Part shown: positions 61,395 through 64,000 of the stretch, piece by piece
Layout of the letters: every line of letters starts with the position of its first letter
How positions within the stretch are numbered: position 1 is the stretch's first letter
DNA from: an uncultured Paraprevotella sp.
GTDB taxonomy: Bacteria; Bacteroidota; Bacteroidia; Bacteroidales; Bacteroidaceae
DNA length: 64,000 bases
Direction: 5' to 3'
Assembly: GCA_944321365.1 (NCBI GenBank)
Contig: CALULA010000008.1
Location: forward strand, 27,281-91,280
Translations under genes and position numbers: made by a program
The notes under the pieces: generated by a model
Database searches by the model: none
What the model saw: only the letters and a program-made list of their open reading frames with translations
What the model was told of the DNA's origin: nothing

Positions 61395-61877
61395 ATGTCA
61401 AAACAACAATACGAAAGCAACATCAAAGCCCTTGCCTACAGTCAGGAATGCGTATACGCAAAGCTGGCAGACCTCAACCATCTGGCCGTCATCAAGGAAC
61501 GATTCAACGACCCGGCTGTACGCAACATGATGGCAGACAAGGTGTCGGCCGACAAACTCAGCCAGATCAGCGAACGCATTCAGGAAATGACGTTCAGCAC
61601 AGACTGCGTGAGCTGCAACGTTCCTCCATTGGGCCAGGTCTCCTTGCAGATCATCGAACGCGAAGAACCGAAATGCATCAAGTTCGAAACCGTAAACTCT
61701 CCCATCCGCATCAACCTCTGGATACAACTTCTGCCCACTTCCGCAACCACCTGTAAGATGAAACTCACCGTGGGAGCAGACCTGAATCCTTTCATTAAAG
61801 GCATGATGGAAAAACCGCTTAAGGAAGGTGTGGAAAAACTGGCAGACATGCTGGCGATGATTCCCTACGGAGCGTAA
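61395..61877 (+). CDS. SRPBCC (START-like) family protein
   Basis: 160 residues with no signal peptide. The predicted alternating strands and long C-terminal helix (MEKPLKEGVEKLADMLAMI) fit the START/SRPBCC helix-grip fold. FETVNSPIRINLWIQLLP and TTCKMKLTVGADLNPFIKG resemble the hydrophobic-pocket members of Bacteroidota. It probably binds a hydrophobic ligand, but which is unknown. Its position between pyrE and argH is conserved by eye in the order pyrE-SRPBCC-argH. Confidence 0.85.
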   Translation: MSKQQYESNIKALAYSQECVYAKLADLNHLAVIKERFNDPAVRNMMADKVSADKLSQISERIQEMTFSTDCVSCNVPPLGQVSLQIIEREEPKCIKFETVNSPIRINLWIQLLPTSATTCKMKLTVGADLNPFIKGMMEKPLKEGVEKLADMLAMIPYGA

Positions 61878-61893
61878 TAAAAACAACAAGAAT

Positions 61894-63234
61894 ATGGCAA
61901 CCAAACTTTGGGAAAAGAACACAGAAGTAAACCGGGAAATAGAAAAATTCACGGTGGGCCGAGACCGTGAGCTTGACCTTTACTTAGCCAAATACGACGT
62001 ATTGGGCAGCATGGCTCACATCACCATGCTGCAGACCATCAACCTGCTGACGGCCGACGAACTGCATGCGCTCCTGGAGGAATTGCGCAACATCTACGCC
62101 GAGATCGAGAAGGGGCGGTTCACCATCGAGGAAGGCGTGGAAGACGTGCACTCGCAGGTGGAACTGATGCTGACCCGCAAACTGGGTGACATGGGCAAGA
62201 AAATACACAGCGGACGCTCACGCAACGATCAGGTCCTGCTCGACCTAAAACTGTTCACCCGCGCACAACTGCAAGTCATCGCGGAGGAAGTAAAAGTGCT
62301 GTTCGATGAGCTGCTGACACAAAGCGAAAAATACAAAAACGTATTGATGCCCGGCTACACTCACCTGCAGGTGGCCATGCCCTCCAGCTTCGGCCTGTGG
62401 TTCGGAGCCTACGCCGAAAGCCTGGCCGACGACCTGCTGTTCCTACAGGCCGCTTTCAAGATGACCAACCGGAATCCGCTGGGATCTGCCGCCGGTTACG
62501 GTTCGTCGTTCCCGCTCAACCGCAGTATGACGACAGAGCTGCTGGGCTTCGACTCCATGAACTATAATGTTGTCTACGCCCAGATGGGCCGCGGCAAGAT
62601 GGAACGTAACGTGGCTTTCGCCTTGGCCAGCATCGCCGGCACCCTGAGCAAACTGGCATTCGATGCCTGCCTGTTCAATTCCCAGAACTTCGGTTTCGTG
62701 AAACTGCCGGACAACTGCACCACCGGCTCCAGCATCATGCCGCACAAAAAGAATCCGGATGTATTCGAACTGACACGCGCCAAGTGCAACAAGATTCAGG
62801 CCCTGCCGCAACAGATCATACTCATCATGAACAATCTGCCATGCGGCTACTTCCGCGACCTGCAGATCATCAAGGAGGTGTTCCTGCCCGCTTTCGGCGA
62901 ACTGGAGGACTGCCTGCGCATGACCGCTTACATTATTAATAAAATACAGGTCAACGAACACATACTCGACGACCCACGCTACGACAACATGTTCAGCGTG
63001 GAAGAGGTCAACCGTCTGGCGGCAGCAGGCATGCCTTTCCGCGACGCCTATAAAAAAGTGGGACTGGACATCGAAGCCGGTCGCTTCCGTCCGGTCAAGG
63101 AAGTGCATCACACCCACGAAGGGAGCATCGGCAACCTCTGTAACGACAGAATTCATGACCTGATGGAACAGATATGGAACGGCTTTAACTTTAACCGCAT
63201 CAACGAAGCTGAAAATCGTTTGCTGGGACGTTAA
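61894..63234 (+). CDS. argH: Argininosuccinate lyase
   Basis: 446 residues. It cleaves argininosuccinate to arginine and fumarate, the last step of arginine synthesis. Seen here: EDVHSQVELMLTRKLGDMGKKIHSGRSRNDQV, MPGYTHLQVAMPSSFG, and the fumarase/aspartase signature TGSSIMPHKKNPDVFEL. The catalytic His of HLQ and the Ser of GSSIMP are present. It is the third gene of the pyrE operon and ends 52 bases before a hairpin that overlaps the next start codon. Confidence 0.96.
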   Translation: MATKLWEKNTEVNREIEKFTVGRDRELDLYLAKYDVLGSMAHITMLQTINLLTADELHALLEELRNIYAEIEKGRFTIEEGVEDVHSQVELMLTRKLGDMGKKIHSGRSRNDQVLLDLKLFTRAQLQVIAEEVKVLFDELLTQSEKYKNVLMPGYTHLQVAMPSSFGLWFGAYAESLADDLLFLQAAFKMTNRNPLGSAAGYGSSFPLNRSMTTELLGFDSMNYNVVYAQMGRGKMERNVAFALASIAGTLSKLAFDACLFNSQNFGFVKLPDNCTTGSSIMPHKKNPDVFELTRAKCNKIQALPQQIILIMNNLPCGYFRDLQIIKEVFLPAFGELEDCLRMTAYIINKIQVNEHILDDPRYDNMFSVEEVNRLAAAGMPFRDAYKKVGLDIEAGRFRPVKEVHHTHEGSIGNLCNDRIHDLMEQIWNGFNFNRINEAENRLLGR

Positions 63235-63285
63235 AAACAGTGAAAGGAAAAGCCGGAAAAACCATACTCCACAATAAAAACGCAC

Positions 63286-63331
63286 AAAGTTCCGTTTCCT
63301 ACAGTATGAAAAGGATACGGAACTTTTTTTT
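63286..63331 (+). terminator. Terminator-like hairpin spanning the next gene's start codon
   Basis: A perfect 10-bp stem, AAAGTTCCGT (63286-63295) pairing with 63317-63326, then eight T. The loop holds the ATG at 63306. It may end argH transcription, or act as an attenuator or start-site lock for the lipoprotein gene. Confidence 0.7.
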
Positions 63332-63854
63332 GATAATCATGCTGATATGTCTTTCCTCTTGCAAAGAAGACGTGCAGAACACTTATTCCAACTATCGGGC
63401 GTATTTCGTGTGCCAGAATGTCAATACCATCCCCCAGCTCAACGCGGCAATGAACAGCCTGGGAGAATTCGCCACCATCCAACTCAACGTATCCCGCTTT
63501 ATCTTTACCGACGCAAGCGGCAACAGCACACCGGTCAACATGACAGCCATCGCAGGCAGTTCGTCCATCTCCATGGGATTGGCCGGCTTCATTGTCGGCC
63601 TGCCAAACATTCCGGAAATGGGCAGCAGCATTTCCACCCCTGTGTGTTTCGACCTGGCTTGTCCCAACTGCTACTCGGCCTATAACATCTCCCGTGCCCT
63701 TCAGCTCAAAGAAGGGGGATACGCCTCGTGCGTATCTTGCAAACGCACTTACAATCTCAACAACCAAGGTCAGGTAAGTACGGGAGATGCAGGAAGTGCC
63801 CTGTTCCGCTATCGCATCAGCTATTCCGGCAACACCATGCTTATCAACAACTAA
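63306..63854 (+). CDS. Cysteine-rich lipoprotein with Rieske-like C-terminus
   Basis: 182 residues starting MKRIRNFFLIIMLICLSSC; Cys19 is the lipidated residue. The C-terminal part resembles a Rieske fold: CPNC at 119-122 and CVSC at 142-145 take the place of CxH and CxxH. After the second pair, TYNLNNQGQVSTG and ALFRYRISYSGNTMLIN mimic the end of Rieske domains. With four Cys instead of two Cys and two His, it may bind zinc or a rubredoxin-like iron instead of [2Fe-2S]. The role is unknown. Its start codon sits in a terminator-like hairpin loop. Confidence 0.75.
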   Translation: MKRIRNFFLIIMLICLSSCKEDVQNTYSNYRAYFVCQNVNTIPQLNAAMNSLGEFATIQLNVSRFIFTDASGNSTPVNMTAIAGSSSISMGLAGFIVGLPNIPEMGSSISTPVCFDLACPNCYSAYNISRALQLKEGGYASCVSCKRTYNLNNQGQVSTGDAGSALFRYRISYSGNTMLINN

Positions 63855-63872
63855 CAAAAAAGAAGAATTTTA

Positions 63873-63904
63873 TTTGGCTCAAACGCGGAAATACGCTATC
63901 TTTG
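63873..63904 (+). promoter_or_regulatory. Promoter of tRNA-Gly
   Basis: TTTG at 63873-63876, 20 bases, then TATCTTTG at 63897-63904, a full match to the Bacteroidota -33/-7 pattern, with the tRNA starting 22 bases downstream. Confidence 0.7.
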
Positions 63905-63926
63905 CAGGCGCATAAGCGCTATTATT

Positions 63927-63999
<73 letters not shown>

Positions 64000-64000
64000 C

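Overview
The window is one contiguous chromosomal stretch of a Bacteroidota bacterium, most likely of the order Bacteroidales. Supporting signs are complete type IX secretion genes (gldK, gldL, gldM, gldN and a PorP/SprF-like gene), families typical of Bacteroidales (DUF4954, DUF6089, DUF6242, DUF2795, GH2 beta-galactosidase), the absence of Shine-Dalgarno sequences, and many promoters with the Bacteroidota -7 box TAnnTTTG. The DNA looks rather GC-rich, which creates long antisense ORFs that are not genes. I see no prophage, insertion sequence or CRISPR array. The genus cannot be fixed by reading alone.

Layout. 1-3000: an SDR fragment, a Crp/Fnr regulator, a secreted alpha/beta hydrolase and a small outer-membrane barrel. 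3128-9192 (minus strand): the T9SS operon porP-gldK-gldL-gldM-gldN. 9336-10808 (minus): DUF2795, cobalamin adenosyltransferase and a methyltransferase-like protein. 10842-11692: an accessory intergenic region with a probable small RNA and a repeat array. 11693-18257: DUF4954, a macrodomain protein, a GH2 beta-galactosidase and glmM. 18428-24955: a membrane MORN-repeat protein, a large MG2-like secreted protein, and an ECF-like sigma factor with its anti-sigma. 25079-27118: metG.

27933-36523 is a self-contained export and regulation module. A four-gene tolC-hlyD-ABC-FtsX operon on the minus strand is divergent from a sigma54 response regulator and histidine kinase. A good sigma54 promoter lies in front of tolC, with two 17-bp palindromes (TGTCCA..TGGACA) upstream that look like the enhancer sites of the neighbouring regulator. 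36664-46241 is mostly housekeeping: comM, a TlpA-like lipoprotein, a TPR lipoprotein, xerD, aroQ, pyk, an O-methyltransferase, rbfA and a FtsX/LolE-like permease. 46533-57102 is an envelope cluster: DUF6242, DUF6089, uppS, bamA and two ompH/skp genes, then a third ompH with murI, an MBOAT acyltransferase and an SGNH-like partner. 57237-63854 carries ribD, prmC-recX-comF, pyrE-SRPBCC-argH and a cysteine-rich lipoprotein. The window ends with tRNA-Gly(GCC).

The most unusual signal is a family of six intergenic arrays (3055, 11396, 27538, 36581, 46344, 60441). An 8-bp core close to TTGCGCAA or TTCCGCAA recurs with an exact 22-bp period, four times in five arrays and six times in the sixth. They occur in tandem and convergent gaps alike, do not code for protein (22 is not a multiple of 3), and match no element class I know. 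Other leads are the sigma54 module, the small RNA at about 11279-11340, a terminator-like hairpin that contains the start codon of the lipoprotein at 63306, and a thioredoxin-fold lipoprotein without its CxxC.
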